A stretch of 64,000 nucleotides of DNA, taken from contig CALAOT010000070.1 of the NCBI GenBank assembly GCA_937889545.1, positions 1-64,000 of the forward strand, written 5' to 3'. Position numbers and translations under genes: made by a program. Below, in pieces: positions 35,411-44,498 of this stretch (its first letter is position 1; every line of letters begins with the position of its first letter). The DNA is from an uncultured Opitutaceae bacterium. GTDB taxonomy: Bacteria; Verrucomicrobiota; Verrucomicrobiia; Opitutales; Opitutaceae. The notes under the pieces are model-generated. The model was not told the DNA's origin. It was given only the letters and a program-made list of their open reading frames with translations, and searched no databases.

Positions 35411-35797
35411 GTGATCCTGAAGCCCCTCTCCCGCTGGATCCTCGCCGCCTTCTTCATCCTTGCTGGGCTGAACCATTTCCTCATGGCGTCCGCAACCGCC
35501 GACATGGTGCCCGCGTGGCTTCCGTCGCCGGCCAACCATCGCGCGATCGCCGGGGTCTGCGAGATCCTCGGAGGGATCGGCATCCTCGTGCCGGGTCTCC
35601 GGCGCGTAGCGGGCTTTGGGCTGGCCGCACTGCTCGTCTTCGTCTTCCCGGCCAACGTGCATGCGGTCCTCATGGGGCGCGTGGAGGGGTTCGCCCTCTC
35701 GCCCGCGGTGCTGTGGATCCGCCTGCCCCTCCAGGCCGTCCTCATCGCCTTGGCCTCGTGGGTCGCCATTGCCCGGGAGCGCAGGCTCGACATCTGA
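35411..35797 (+). CDS. DoxX-like small membrane protein
   Basis: A 128-residue protein with four hydrophobic helices (about 9-25, 43-62, 65-85, 97-118). The pattern is typical of the DoxX family: WILAAFFILAGLNHFLMA, PAWLPSPANHRAIAGVCEIL with GGIGILVPGLRR, and FPANVHAVLMGR. The start is a GTG with a GAGG close upstream. Function is not defined for this subgroup. It is separated from the TetR-type gene by about 145 bases and may or may not share its control. Confidence 0.8.
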   Translation: MILKPLSRWILAAFFILAGLNHFLMASATADMVPAWLPSPANHRAIAGVCEILGGIGILVPGLRRVAGFGLAALLVFVFPANVHAVLMGRVEGFALSPAVLWIRLPLQAVLIALASWVAIARERRLDI

Positions 35798-37306
35798 CGG
35801 CGCCGGCGGCCCGGCCTTTTGTCCCTTCCTCGAGACCAAGGATCTCGGCCAGCACCCTCCGGTACCGGCCCTCCTCGTAATCCTCTGGAGGGCTGCCGCC
35901 GGGATCGCCCCATTGCCAGAGCGCATCGTCGCGGGTTCTGTCGCATTTTCGAACCCGCGCGCGACTGTCGGATCCGTTGCCCAGCTCCCGGGTGGGTGAT
36001 CCGGCCCCTGTGGCGCCACGCGACGACACGGGCGAAGGCCGCGGCATGAATCTGTTCCGGTGTCGCCGTCGCGCTTCGGCTCCGGATGTTTCCACAGCCG
36101 CCTTGCTCCCGCTCAATCCCCCGCGGTCCGCCGCCCGGACTGGACGCCGCGTCTGAGTCCACGGAGACAACCGCGGTGGCTCGTCGCTCATTTCAGATGA
36201 ATGCGCATTGCAAGCCGGCGCGCGCGCGATGCGGCGGCGTCCGCAAGGATCAATGTGCAACCCCTTCCGTCCGCGCGCGGAAATGCGCCTTGCTCTTACG
36301 GCATCCGATTTGGCTTGTCCCCAATGATGCGACATGTCTATTCTTGTGATATAAGAAGTTCGATGCACGTGACGATCAAACGGCCCTTTGTCCCCTCTGG
36401 CCCCCGCTTCAGGAACACGCTCTCGGATCCGCGCCTCCGGCGGCCGCGAGTCATCCGAAAGGCCTGCTGCCGGCCCGCAAGAGGCGCGGAGGCAAAGCTG
36501 CTGCGGGCGGCCCCTCGGGCCTATCCGATGGGACAGGGATCGCATACCTGGCTGCGGCCTTCGGGTGTTCCGAGGGCAGCGGTACTCCATGAACCCCGGC
36601 CGGATGGAAAGTCTGTCTTCGGACGCAGGAGGGGGCTGATCGAGCGAAGCCAGGATAGGATCACGGAGCGCGGGTGGAAAGAGGAACGCCTTTGGCTCCT
36701 GGCGATCGAGGGCCATGCCAGGAGCGCTGGGAGGCAGGGCGGCAACGATTCGGCGACCCTCGACGCAGGATACAAGCCGCTTGTTGTCAATGGGTTGGAC
36801 ATAACTGACCCCGAACTCAAGCCAAGGCTTTCGGGCCAGAGTCATTCCTGCCGGAGGAGATTAGGAGCGCAGCAGGTGAGGCGTGAAGCGCTTCGAGACG
36901 TGCCATTCTCCGTTGCGATTGGCGGGGGGGATATCCGCAACCGTCGGAACGCACGAGTCCCGGATACGCCGGGGTCGAAGCCGACGAGGGTCTCATCGTC
37001 AAACCTTGACCCCGGCCGGCTCGGTTGGACGGCGGTTGAGGATGCGCAAGAACTGATGGCGTTGTGTATTGAGCCGCCATGCCGTCATTTGCGCGCCCGA
37101 CTGCCATTCCAGACAATATCTGCGCAGCAACGGCCAAATGATGCGGGGAAGTCCCATCCCGCTTCTTCGATACTAGGGCTCCTCGCCGTCCATTTCCCCA
37201 ACGCAGCATTCGTTTCATGAGCGTTTCTCAGTTATCCCCTGTTAGAACGCCGGCCCGATGGGCTTGGTCACCATTGATTTATCAAGCGGCCCTAAGGAGG
37301 AAACTG
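35798..37306. other. Gene-poor region without recognisable coding sequence
   Basis: About 1.5 kb. Long frames exist on both strands (for example 36201-37220 forward and 35742-36845 reverse), but their translations are arginine-, proline- and serine-rich, low in hydrophobic structure, and overlap each other; I do not accept them as genes. Base composition falls from left to right. A short AT-rich stretch around 36310-36360 could hold a promoter (TTGTCC-N18-TATTCT), but no gene follows it. Degenerate former coding DNA is possible. Confidence 0.45.
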
Positions 37307-37396
37307 ATGATCATGCTGGATACGTATTTCCCATACGTGATTCCAAGGACGAAAGCCCTTATCGTCGGCCAATCCACCAAACTGGACATCGCCTAA
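37307..37396 (+). CDS. Possible 29-residue peptide with strong ribosome-binding site
   Basis: An ATG preceded at optimal distance by a consensus AAGGAGG (about 37295-37300), encoding a 29-residue peptide with a start MIMLDTYFPYVIPRTKAL and a polar end. The ribosome-binding site is the best in the whole gene-poor stretch. It may be a real small protein, a leader peptide, or the start of a decayed gene. Confidence 0.35.
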   Translation: MIMLDTYFPYVIPRTKALIVGQSTKLDIA

Positions 37397-37746
37397 CGAC
37401 CGATCCGAATGACAAATCCCGACATTGGACACGACAGCCGTCCGCTTGACATTTCACAATACGTTGCTATTGCGGGAGCAACGGCGGAGTCGCCGCGTCA
37501 ATCTTCCATACGACGCTCACCCCATTGCAAGCGCATGAATAGGTCGATCGCTCTACCTTGCGTGGGTTTGCCGTCGGTTCTCGAATGGGACCCAAGCTTC
37601 AAACCGTCCAGATGGAATCTGTTTCCGGCGGCTGCGCCCCTTGGGACCGGAGATTCCAGGAGCCTTGCATGGAAGACAACGGGACATGCAGGTAGACTAG
37701 GTAACTTTCCCGGCGATTATGGGCGATTCCCCTCATATGCATCCGC

Positions 37747-38085
37747 GTGGAACGGAGTAAATTAGCGCCGCGAGTCATTCCTCTCTTTTGCCACTGGCTC
37801 AATGACAATCAATACCCCACCCCCGTGATCCCCTACATCATCGCCGCGCTCGCCATTATCCTTGTCGGATTGATCGTCCTCAACAATGCGATCAAAAGGG
37901 CCCCGTTCGGATACGAGGATGAGTGCGGATTCCATGAAGGGAGCGTCCCCCAGGAGGCAATGGTTTTTGACGCCGACTTTCACACTGCAGCCACTGGACC
38001 GATCGCGAGGCCGCTGAAAGAAGGGTTTCGCACACGAAGATTTCTAGGCGAGGCTTTGAGGAAATCGGTCGGCCACGGCACCTAG
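37747..38085 (+). CDS. Possible small single-helix membrane protein
   Basis: A 112-codon frame beginning with GTG at 37747. It has one clear transmembrane helix (VIPYIIAALAIILVGLIVL) at about residues 27-45, followed by a soluble segment with APFGYEDECGFHEG. A shorter start at the GTG just before the helix is equally possible. No family recognised; the region is otherwise gene-poor, so confidence is low. Confidence 0.35.
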   Translation: MERSKLAPRVIPLFCHWLNDNQYPTPVIPYIIAALAIILVGLIVLNNAIKRAPFGYEDECGFHEGSVPQEAMVFDADFHTAATGPIARPLKEGFRTRRFLGEALRKSVGHGT

Positions 38086-39326
38086 ATAGACTCTCTTTTG
38101 GAACAGGCTGGCGGCCACGACTATTGCCGACGCCATCCAAAGCGATCCGCCTGAAATGTCCTCGGCGGAATGAGACCGCAGGGCACTCCCGGCTACCTGC
38201 CAGAACCGGGCCGAGTTCCGACGGGAATGGCATTGGAAGCAACTCCGCCACTGGGTGGCGGGTCGGGAACCTGGACGTATGATCCTGGTATGCGCGGAAC
38301 CCGCCGTCCCGGATTGATCGCGCTGGTGGACGAACTGAAGCGGGGCAAAGTCAGCCGCGGATCGGTTGGTGGCGGCTGCGAGGCCGCCCAAGGCACAATT
38401 GAAGCAGGCCCAGGGATCGGCGCCGAGGAGTTTGCAGTGGCGATTAGCGAGATGTTGGCGGCGGGTTGATCGAAGGCATCGGGATGGCCGACGAAGGGCC
38501 AAGTGCGCAGCCCAAGCTTGGTCGGCCTGATCGACCGCTTCATTCCAAGATGACGATTAAGTCGTTGGCACAGAGGCCGCCGGTATGAGGCACGCCACGT
38601 AATCCGGAACACAACTCTCTGGGCGGGTCGTAGCCCCTAGTGCGATGAAATTTAAAACAAACGATCCGCGCCTCGGGTGCATGCGTCACCTAAAGCTAGG
38701 CATCGCGAGTTTCGCCCGGGCGTTTCGGGTTGCCACCTCCTCCTCCCTAGCGCCATCGCGAGCGGCGCCACCTCAATCATGACACGCTCGGATGTGGCAG
38801 ACGCCCCCTGCCGCCAATGATAAGGCGAACCCGCCCCCCCCACCCCCTTGTCGCTCCCAATCCGCAAGTGCCTTCGCCCGCTGTCCACGCTGTGCCTGCC
38901 GACGGACCGGCACGATCACCGGGGCGTTGTTCCGCTCCATCTCAGCAGCTTTTCCGCTGCGGGCCCCTGCGCCTGGGCTCTCTGCCAGGAGCCGCTCAGG
39001 GACCAGCAAATGCGACATTCCTGCGCCCGCGACGAAGGGAACTTGCCCGCACCCGCTTTCGAGCCGGAAACCCGGCCTCAATGGATCAGCCGCGCAGCGG
39101 AAGTAGCGCCCTTGCCTGCGATTGTGAACAACTTCTGAGTAATTCAATGCAGCCTAAAACGACGGAGATGAGCGCCTTAGGGTTGGGGAGACCTGGCGTT
39201 TGAATAGGGTGTTGACGAATGCAAGTGACTATCCACAACAGTCCGAGCGTGATGATAAGCAGGCCAATCTCAGCCGGCGAAAGTTGGGTCGTATTCTTGG
39301 GGAGTTTTCGGTCTGTCGTGTGACCC
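38086..39326. other. Gene-poor region upstream of the polysaccharide locus
   Basis: About 1.2 kb with only short, unconvincing frames on both strands. One reverse frame at 39086-39328 is listed separately. I see no RNA gene, inverted-repeat end or transposase remnant. It probably holds the promoter of the sugar transferase gene, but no clear signal stands out. Confidence 0.4.
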
Positions 39327-39328
39327 AT
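39086..39328 (-). CDS. Possible small membrane protein, divergent from sugar transferase
   Basis: An 80-codon frame starting at an ATG at 39328, two bases into the start codon of the opposite gene. It has one helix (IGLLIITLGLLWIVTCI), a proline-rich turn and a second hydrophobic segment (ALISVVLGCIELLRSC). Two helices in 80 residues could be a real small membrane protein, but there is no family match I know. Confidence 0.28.
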   Translation of the reverse strand: MGHTTDRKLPKNTTQLSPAEIGLLIITLGLLWIVTCIRQHPIQTPGLPNPKALISVVLGCIELLRSCSQSQARALLPLRG

Positions 39329-40133
39329 GCGCCGGATTTCCACTCTCAGTCCGCACCATGCATCCACAAAGGATCGTCCTAGACCCACCACCAACTTCGG
39401 CCCCCCATTGAATTCCCGGGCCTATCAATCCCCGAGTGAAGCCGTCCTATCCGTGCGAGAGTTGCCGCGGATTCCCGCATGGAAGCGGGCGATCGACCTC
39501 ACGTGCTGCCTGATAGCTTTGCCCTTTTTTTGCCTAATCACGGTGCTGATGGCGATTGGTCTGAAGCTCACGTCGCCCGGGCCCATATTGTTCAGACAGG
39601 AGCGCGTCGGCTTCAAAGGATCGCGCTTCATCTGCTACAAGTTTCGCACCATGGCTGTCTGCGCCGACACCAAAAGCCATCAGGAATACTATGACAACCT
39701 TGTCACCTCAAAGGCGCCCATGGTGAAATTGGATTCCAAGGGCGACAAACGGGTGATCCCCGGCGGATGGATCCTGAGAGCCACCGGCCTCGACGAGCTG
39801 CCGCAAATCATTAACATTTTCCAGGGGGAAATGAGTTTGGTGGGACCCCGCCCCTGCCTTCAGTACGAATACGACAGGTACGAGCCTTGGCATCGGGGCC
39901 GCTTCCATGCGGTGCCGGGGCTCACGGGCCTCTGGCAGGTATCCGGGAAGAATCGCACAACGTTCGACGAAATGGTCCGGCTCGATATTCGCTACTCCGA
40001 AACCAGCTCATTCTGGCTGGACCTGAAGATAATTTTGATGACCCCGACAGCATTGATTACGCAGGTATCCGACACGCGCATGGCGAGAAAATCCCATGGG
40101 AACCCCGCAAGATCGCAGCAAGGCACGATTTGA
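39327..40133 (+). CDS. Polyprenyl-phosphate sugar phosphotransferase (ExoY/WcaJ type)
   Basis: A 268-residue priming transferase that loads the first sugar-1-phosphate onto undecaprenyl phosphate. After a polar N-terminus of about 50 residues comes AWKRAIDLTCCLIALPFFCL with the re-entrant membrane helix, then LTSPGPILFRQERVGFKG and CYKFRTM. The catalytic core is LDELPQIINIFQGEMSLVGP with RP, and the C-terminal block is PGLTGLWQVSGKNRTTFDEM. This is the short, monotopic ExoY-like form without the WcaJ N-terminal helices. As first gene of the locus it defines the start of polysaccharide repeat-unit assembly. Confidence 0.92.
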   Translation: MRRISTLSPHHASTKDRPRPTTNFGPPLNSRAYQSPSEAVLSVRELPRIPAWKRAIDLTCCLIALPFFCLITVLMAIGLKLTSPGPILFRQERVGFKGSRFICYKFRTMAVCADTKSHQEYYDNLVTSKAPMVKLDSKGDKRVIPGGWILRATGLDELPQIINIFQGEMSLVGPRPCLQYEYDRYEPWHRGRFHAVPGLTGLWQVSGKNRTTFDEMVRLDIRYSETSSFWLDLKIILMTPTALITQVSDTRMARKSHGNPARSQQGTI

Positions 40134-40220
40134 GCAGACGCAACCTCCAAACGCACCCTGCAGACAGCAGTACTATAGCCCCGAATACCCGATGACTGGA
40201 CTCACGGAACCCGCCTCCAG

Positions 40221-41300
40221 ATGAAGAAGACAATCAACGTGGGGGTCGTTGGCTGCGGTTACTGGGGGCCCAATCTCATCCGCAATTTCCGGTCCCTTCC
40301 CCGCTGCCGCGTGACGGTGATGTGCGACGTGAACGAGGACCGCCTCAAACACCTCCGTGCGCTTTATCCGGAGGTCGCCTGCGAAACGCGATATGAACAG
40401 ATGCTTGCCCGTGCGGACATTGATGCGGTCGTCGTGGCCACCTCCGTCAAGCTGCACTTCCCGATGGCCAAGGCGAGCCTGCTGGCGGGCAAGCATACCC
40501 TGATCGAAAAGCCCATGGCCGCCTCCACGGCGCAATGTGAGGAATTGATCGAGATCGCCAGGAACAAGGGACTCGTGCTGATGGTGGGCCATACTTTCCT
40601 CTACTCGGCTCCGGTGCGCAAAATAAAGGAGATCGTGGACAACCGCGACATCGGGGAAATCCGGTACATTTCCGCACGCCGGCTGAACCTAGGACTTTTC
40701 CAGAATGACATCAACGTCGCCTGGGACCTCGCCCCGCACGACATCTCGATCATCCTGCATATCATGAAGGAATTGCCCCAAAGCGTAAACTGCCGCGGGG
40801 GGGCCCATATCGTTCCCGGCATCGAGGACGTTACCAGCATGAGCCTTCATTTCTCGAATGAGCGCTCGGCTATCATCCACAGCAGCTGGAACGATCCGAG
40901 GAAGGTCCGGGAGATGACGATCGTCGGCAGCAAGCGGATGATCGTGTACGACGACATTTTGACCCAGGAGAAGATCAAGATCTTCGATGCACGCGTCGAG
41001 CAGCCGCCGCATTACGATACCTTTGCCGAGTTCCAGTATGCCTATCACTACGGCGACATCCACAGTCCGTACGTCAAGCAGGACGAACCCCTGAAAACGG
41101 AGTGCCAGCACTTCCTCGAAAGCATCTGGGGCGGGAAGGCCCCAATCACGGACGGGGCGGCGGGTCTGGAGGTTGTCAGGATCCTGGAAGCCTCGTCCGA
41201 ATCATTGAGGCTTCACGGCGCTCCAATTTCGCTCGCGGCAAATCACAACCACAGGGATACAACCATTCCGTTTCCGAGGAAAGACGTGCGGGTCTCCTAG
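40221..41300 (+). CDS. Gfo/Idh/MocA oxidoreductase (WbpB/WlbA-like)
   Basis: A 359-residue NAD-dependent sugar dehydrogenase. The Rossmann fold starts with VGVVGCGYWGPNLIRNFRSL. The conserved EKPMAASTAQCEELI and the motif NVAWDLAPHDISIILHI in the substrate domain are typical. WbpB and WlbA oxidise the 3-hydroxyl of UDP-N-acetylglucosaminuronic acid. The following acetyltransferase and aminotransferase are the partners expected for that pathway, so a UDP-diacetamido-dideoxy-uronic acid product is a reasonable inference. The pathway also needs an AlgD/WbpA-type dehydrogenase; one lies at 54397, though its closest resemblance is to GDP-mannose dehydrogenase. Confidence 0.88.
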   Translation: MKKTINVGVVGCGYWGPNLIRNFRSLPRCRVTVMCDVNEDRLKHLRALYPEVACETRYEQMLARADIDAVVVATSVKLHFPMAKASLLAGKHTLIEKPMAASTAQCEELIEIARNKGLVLMVGHTFLYSAPVRKIKEIVDNRDIGEIRYISARRLNLGLFQNDINVAWDLAPHDISIILHIMKELPQSVNCRGGAHIVPGIEDVTSMSLHFSNERSAIIHSSWNDPRKVREMTIVGSKRMIVYDDILTQEKIKIFDARVEQPPHYDTFAEFQYAYHYGDIHSPYVKQDEPLKTECQHFLESIWGGKAPITDGAAGLEVVRILEASSESLRLHGAPISLAANHNHRDTTIPFPRKDVRVS

Positions 41301-41548
41301 ATGCCTGTTGGGCACGACGGGAACGGCGGGGCGCCTGACGCGGTTGCGACCCGGGGATGGAACAGACCTTGTGCGGCTTTGCCGGGAAGCCATCCCTGAT
41401 GCGGCGGTGAACTGCCTTCCCCAAGCCCGCTTTCCCAGAGGGTGAACTTGCGCACGGGCACTGCCCATTCGGATGGCAGGTGAACCATCCCGCCATGTGC
41501 CACCCGCAAGGCGAACCGCGCGATTTTCTTGACGTCGCCTGCGTGCAT
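41297..41548 (-). CDS. Possible 83-residue protein antisense to the locus
   Basis: A reverse frame within the 350-base gap between two co-directional sugar genes. It has a strong GAGGAGG eight bases before its ATG at 41548. The N-terminal half looks protein-like (AGDVKKIARFALRVAHGGMV, then HLPSEWAVPVRKF); the rest is glycine/proline-rich. It is not related to anything I recognise. Could be a small inserted repeat with its own frame. Confidence 0.35.
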   Translation of the reverse strand: MHAGDVKKIARFALRVAHGGMVHLPSEWAVPVRKFTLWESGLGEGSSPPHQGWLPGKAAQGLFHPRVATASGAPPFPSCPTGI

Positions 41549-41652
41549 CGCAATTCCTCCTCGTTTGGCAGCCTTTGTTGGGCGTGGTTGAAAATGATCC
41601 ACGCGGCCGGAGAGCGCTCCGTCATCACTAGGGGCTTCGAAATCAAACTCAC

Positions 41653-42150
41653 ATGGAACTGATCAACGAAGACAGCCCGCGAAGGTCTCTGGTGAACGTT
41701 CGCGTCGGCGCGAATGTCCGCCTGTTCAATTTTGTAAACGCATACGGGTGCGAAATCGGCGACAATACCAGGGTCGGCAGCTTCGTGGAGATCCAGAAGA
41801 ACGCGCGCGTGGGGCGCAACTGCAAGGTCTCCAGCCACACCTTCATTTGCGAGGGCGTCGAAATCGAGGACGAGGTCTTCATCGGCCACAACGTGTCGTT
41901 CATCAACGACAAGTTTCCCCGGGCTGTCCGCCCCGACGGCGCGCTGCAGACCGACGCCGATTGGACTGTCCAGCCGACCCGGGTGAAAAAGGGCGCGTCG
42001 ATCGGCACTGGGGCGACGATCCTCTGCGGAGTCATCATCGGCGAAAGCGCCGTCGTGGGCGCCGGCAGCGTTGTCACAAGAGACGTGGCCGCCGGTTCGG
42101 TCGTCGCGGGCAATCCCGCCCGGCTGTTGCGAACAAACCCTTCAAAATGA
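41653..42150 (+). CDS. Hexapeptide-repeat N-acetyltransferase (WbpD/WlbB-like)
   Basis: A 165-residue left-handed beta-helix acyltransferase. The hexapeptide pattern runs VRVGANVRLFNFVNAYGCEI, GDNTRVGSFVEIQKNARVG, GRNCKVSSHTFICEGVEIED, then KKGASIGTGATILCGVIIGE and SAVVGAGSVVTRDV, ending AGNPARLLRT. The histidine in IGHNVSF is the likely catalytic base, as in WbpD/WlbB. These acetylate the 3-amino group of UDP-diamino-uronic acid. It overlaps the aminotransferase gene by four bases. The gap of 352 bases to the dehydrogenase upstream is unusual for such a set. Confidence 0.9.
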   Translation: MELINEDSPRRSLVNVRVGANVRLFNFVNAYGCEIGDNTRVGSFVEIQKNARVGRNCKVSSHTFICEGVEIEDEVFIGHNVSFINDKFPRAVRPDGALQTDADWTVQPTRVKKGASIGTGATILCGVIIGESAVVGAGSVVTRDVAAGSVVAGNPARLLRTNPSK

Positions 42151-43250
42151 AAGTCCCGTATTTTGATCTTCCCGGAAATATTCGATCGATTCGGCCGGAA
42201 CTGGACGCCGCCATTTCCCGCACGCTCGACTCCTGCGCATTCTGTCTCGGCCCCGAAGTCGCGCAGTTCGAGCACGATTTTGCCGCCTTTGTCGGAACGC
42301 GGCACTGCGTGGGCTTCAACAGCGGCACCTCCGCGCTCCATGTCGCGATGCGCCTCCTCGACATCGGCCCAGGCGATGAAGTCATAACGACACCGTTCAC
42401 GTTCGTGGCGACAAGCTGGGCGATTGCCTACGTCGGCGCCAGACCGGTCTACGTCGACATTGACGAGAAGACGATGAATTTGGATCCCAGCCTGCTGGAG
42501 CGGGCGATCACCCCGCGGACGAAGGCGGTCATGCCGGTTCATCTCTACGGCCATCCCTTTGATGTGGATCCAATCCTGGAAATCTGCGCAAGACGCGGGC
42601 TGCCCATGGTCGAGGACGCTGCGCAGGCGCATGGCTCTAGGTACAAGGGCCGCAGCGTCGGAACGTTCGGGGTGCTCTCGGGATTCAGCTTCTATCCCGC
42701 CAAGAACCTCGGGGCCTGCGGCGAGGGCGGCGCCCTTGCGATGGACAGCGCCGAACATGCAAGACGCGCGGGCGCCCTTCGCGAGCATGGGGCCTCGAAT
42801 CGCTATTACCATGACGAGGTGGGCTACAATTACCGAATGGAGGGGATTCAGGGCGCCGTCTTGAGAGTCAAGCTGGCTCACCTTGCCGCCTGGACGGCCG
42901 CCCGCCGGCGGATTGCGCACCGCTACCACGAATTATTGGCACAGACGCCGCTCGTCCTCCCGATCGAGGCGCCCAACGCCGAAAGCGTGTACCATCTCTA
43001 TGTCGTGCGTCATCCCAGGCGCGACAAACTCCGCGATCACCTCCTGGCTCGGGGGGTCGGAACCGCCCTGCATTACCCGCTGCCCTTGCACCTTCAGAAA
43101 TGCTTTGCCGGCCTCGGTTACGGATCCGGCGACTTCCCGATAGCGGAGCGGGCGGCGCGAGACTGCCTCAGCCTCCCGATCTATCCCGAGATGTCAGATT
43201 CGCAGACCGAGTACGTCGCCGCCGCGATCGGCGAATTCAAGGACTGGTAA
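42147..43250 (+). CDS. DegT/DnrJ/EryC1/StrS sugar aminotransferase (WbpE/WlbC-like)
   Basis: A 367-residue PLP enzyme. It has GFNSGTSALHVAMRLLDIGP, the block DEVITTPFTFVATSWAI, VEDAAQAHGSRYKGRSVGTF and FSFYPAKNLGACGEGGAL, where the lysine forms the PLP aldimine. The C-terminal part has GYNYRMEGIQGAVLRVKLAH. The frame is open further upstream, but the ATG at 42147 overlaps the acetyltransferase stop (ATGA). It would transfer an amino group to the 3-keto sugar produced by the dehydrogenase at 40221. It ends just before a hairpin. Confidence 0.92.
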   Translation: MKVPYFDLPGNIRSIRPELDAAISRTLDSCAFCLGPEVAQFEHDFAAFVGTRHCVGFNSGTSALHVAMRLLDIGPGDEVITTPFTFVATSWAIAYVGARPVYVDIDEKTMNLDPSLLERAITPRTKAVMPVHLYGHPFDVDPILEICARRGLPMVEDAAQAHGSRYKGRSVGTFGVLSGFSFYPAKNLGACGEGGALAMDSAEHARRAGALREHGASNRYYHDEVGYNYRMEGIQGAVLRVKLAHLAAWTAARRRIAHRYHELLAQTPLVLPIEAPNAESVYHLYVVRHPRRDKLRDHLLARGVGTALHYPLPLHLQKCFAGLGYGSGDFPIAERAARDCLSLPIYPEMSDSQTEYVAAAIGEFKDW

Positions 43251-43252
43251 GG

Positions 43253-43279
43253 CCGCCGGTTACGGAAGCGAACCGGCGG
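43253..43279 (+). terminator. Hairpin after aminotransferase gene
   Basis: CCGCCGGTT (43253-43261) pairs perfectly with AACCGGCGG (43271-43279) around a 9-base loop, two bases after the stop codon. There is no T-run. It lies between two convergent genes and may end transcription with Rho or protect the transcript. Confidence 0.5.
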
Positions 43280-43320
43280 AATGATTGGACGGCGTCGCGC
43301 GGATTGGCGGCCCGCGAAGA

Positions 43321-44085
43321 TCAGAAGCCTCGTGCAGCGGATGCCCGCAGCCTTCTGCTGCCGAGCGCCAGCATCCCGAGGAGCCCCAGTCCCGTCAGCA
43401 CCGCTGTATCTCCCCCGTCTGGGACCGAGGGAATCACGAAATCCTGACCGGAGTTATCCAGACCCGTGACGCTTACGCCGGTGCTAACCGCAAGGAGGTT
43501 GGCCCTCGGCGTGAAACTGGTCGTGTGGGAGAGAAAGGTATTCATGGTGCCGAGGTCGCCCAGCACCGCTGTGGCCTCTCCGGAGAAATTGTTGTCCACA
43601 CTCACCAGGCTGTAGGTCGCGCCGCTGATTGAGCCAGCCAGTGTCTGCCAGATTTCGAGCTGCAAGGCCGCGGACCACTCGTCAGCCGTCTGCGAATTGC
43701 CCGACAAAGCATAGGCGGATGTCATGTATTGCGCCCATAGCTGCTCGATCTGAATGGCGGCACCCGCACTCATCGGCCCCGGGGGCTTCGGCGCGCTGGC
43801 CAGCGGCTCAAGGTTGTCGCTCGTTGGCCCCGAGACGGACCAGTGCCAGGGATCGATGCAGAAACTGTCGACGTTGCTGGTCAGGGCTCCGTTGGCGATG
43901 GTGAGATCGACGATGCCGGCATAGACGTGCAGGTCGTTGCCCAACGTCGAACTGTTGATGTAAACGGTGTCGTTCGCGCCAATGCCGTCCTCCGTCACAG
44001 TGACGGGAGTCGCCTTCAAGGCATTGCCCGCAAATGCGAGGAATGCCAATGCCAGAGTAGTGGACCTGATTTCGCGGAGGCTCAT
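43321..44085 (-). CDS. Secreted protein with VPDGG-type exosortase sorting signal
   Basis: A 254-residue exported protein. Signal peptide at residues 1-26 (LALAFLAFAG core). The C-terminus is a tripartite sorting signal: VPDGG at 221-225, a hydrophobic helix (LTGLGLLGMLAL) and a basic end (RRLRASAAR). This matches the VPDSG-CTERM class known from Verrucomicrobiota, which is handled by exosortase C. The middle part has FCID at 75-78 and LQLEIW at 141-146, similar to the cysteine and glutamine motifs of thioester domains found in surface adhesins. It sits 400 bases from the TPR protein and 3.7 kb from the exosortase, so it is a likely substrate. Surface attachment is inferred. Confidence 0.85.
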   Translation of the reverse strand: MSLREIRSTTLALAFLAFAGNALKATPVTVTEDGIGANDTVYINSSTLGNDLHVYAGIVDLTIANGALTSNVDSFCIDPWHWSVSGPTSDNLEPLASAPKPPGPMSAGAAIQIEQLWAQYMTSAYALSGNSQTADEWSAALQLEIWQTLAGSISGATYSLVSVDNNFSGEATAVLGDLGTMNTFLSHTTSFTPRANLLAVSTGVSVTGLDNSGQDFVIPSVPDGGDTAVLTGLGLLGMLALGSRRLRASAARGF

Positions 44086-44180
44086 GATTGTAAATTATCA
44101 GCTAATATCGTGCCATGCGTCAAAAACTCCGACGCTGCTGGCATAATTACCTGATATTAAATGCGATAAATTTTGCCATT

Positions 44181-44393
44181 GGAATGAGCATTTGAGAAGG
44201 CACCGCAATTCTGTAACATTTTCCGGCAGAATCGGGCCTTCGGTTCACATTCCCGACTGAAACTCCAACGGATCGGCACGTCAGAAAGCGAGGGACCGCG
44301 GGAGGTTTCGTTCATGTCATCAAGCGCGAGCTCGGTCTCATTTGCCTCCCAGTCCGCGACATTCAAATCCGGCGCCTGTTGAAGCTTCGCCCA
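44181..44393 (-). pseudogene. Duplicated 3' end of the TPR lipoprotein gene
   Basis: Bases 44181-44393 repeat 44415-44627 at an offset of 234 with roughly 85% identity. The latter contains the end of the TPR lipoprotein gene and its downstream sequence. The copy keeps a translatable tail (EANETELALDDMNETSRGPS, then LSDVPIR), but the stop codon TAG has become TGG, so the frame reads on to about 44157. Without a start it is a decayed fragment. Third-codon differences suggest the duplication is not recent. Confidence 0.75.
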
Positions 44394-44498
44394 AATGCGA
44401 GGGATTCAACCCTTGGGAAGGTCATTTGGGAAGGCGCCCAGATTCTGTAACATTTTCCGACAAAACTGGGCCTTCGGTTTACATTCCCGCCTGAAACC

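Noticed and set aside
35742-36845. A 367-codon reverse frame in the gene-poor region
   Set aside because: Similar low-information composition; its 3' end lies opposite the DoxX-like gene.
36201-37220. A 339-codon forward frame in the gene-poor region
   Set aside because: No domain, signal or membrane segment; full of arginine, serine and proline; overlaps an equally long reverse frame. Not accepted as a gene.
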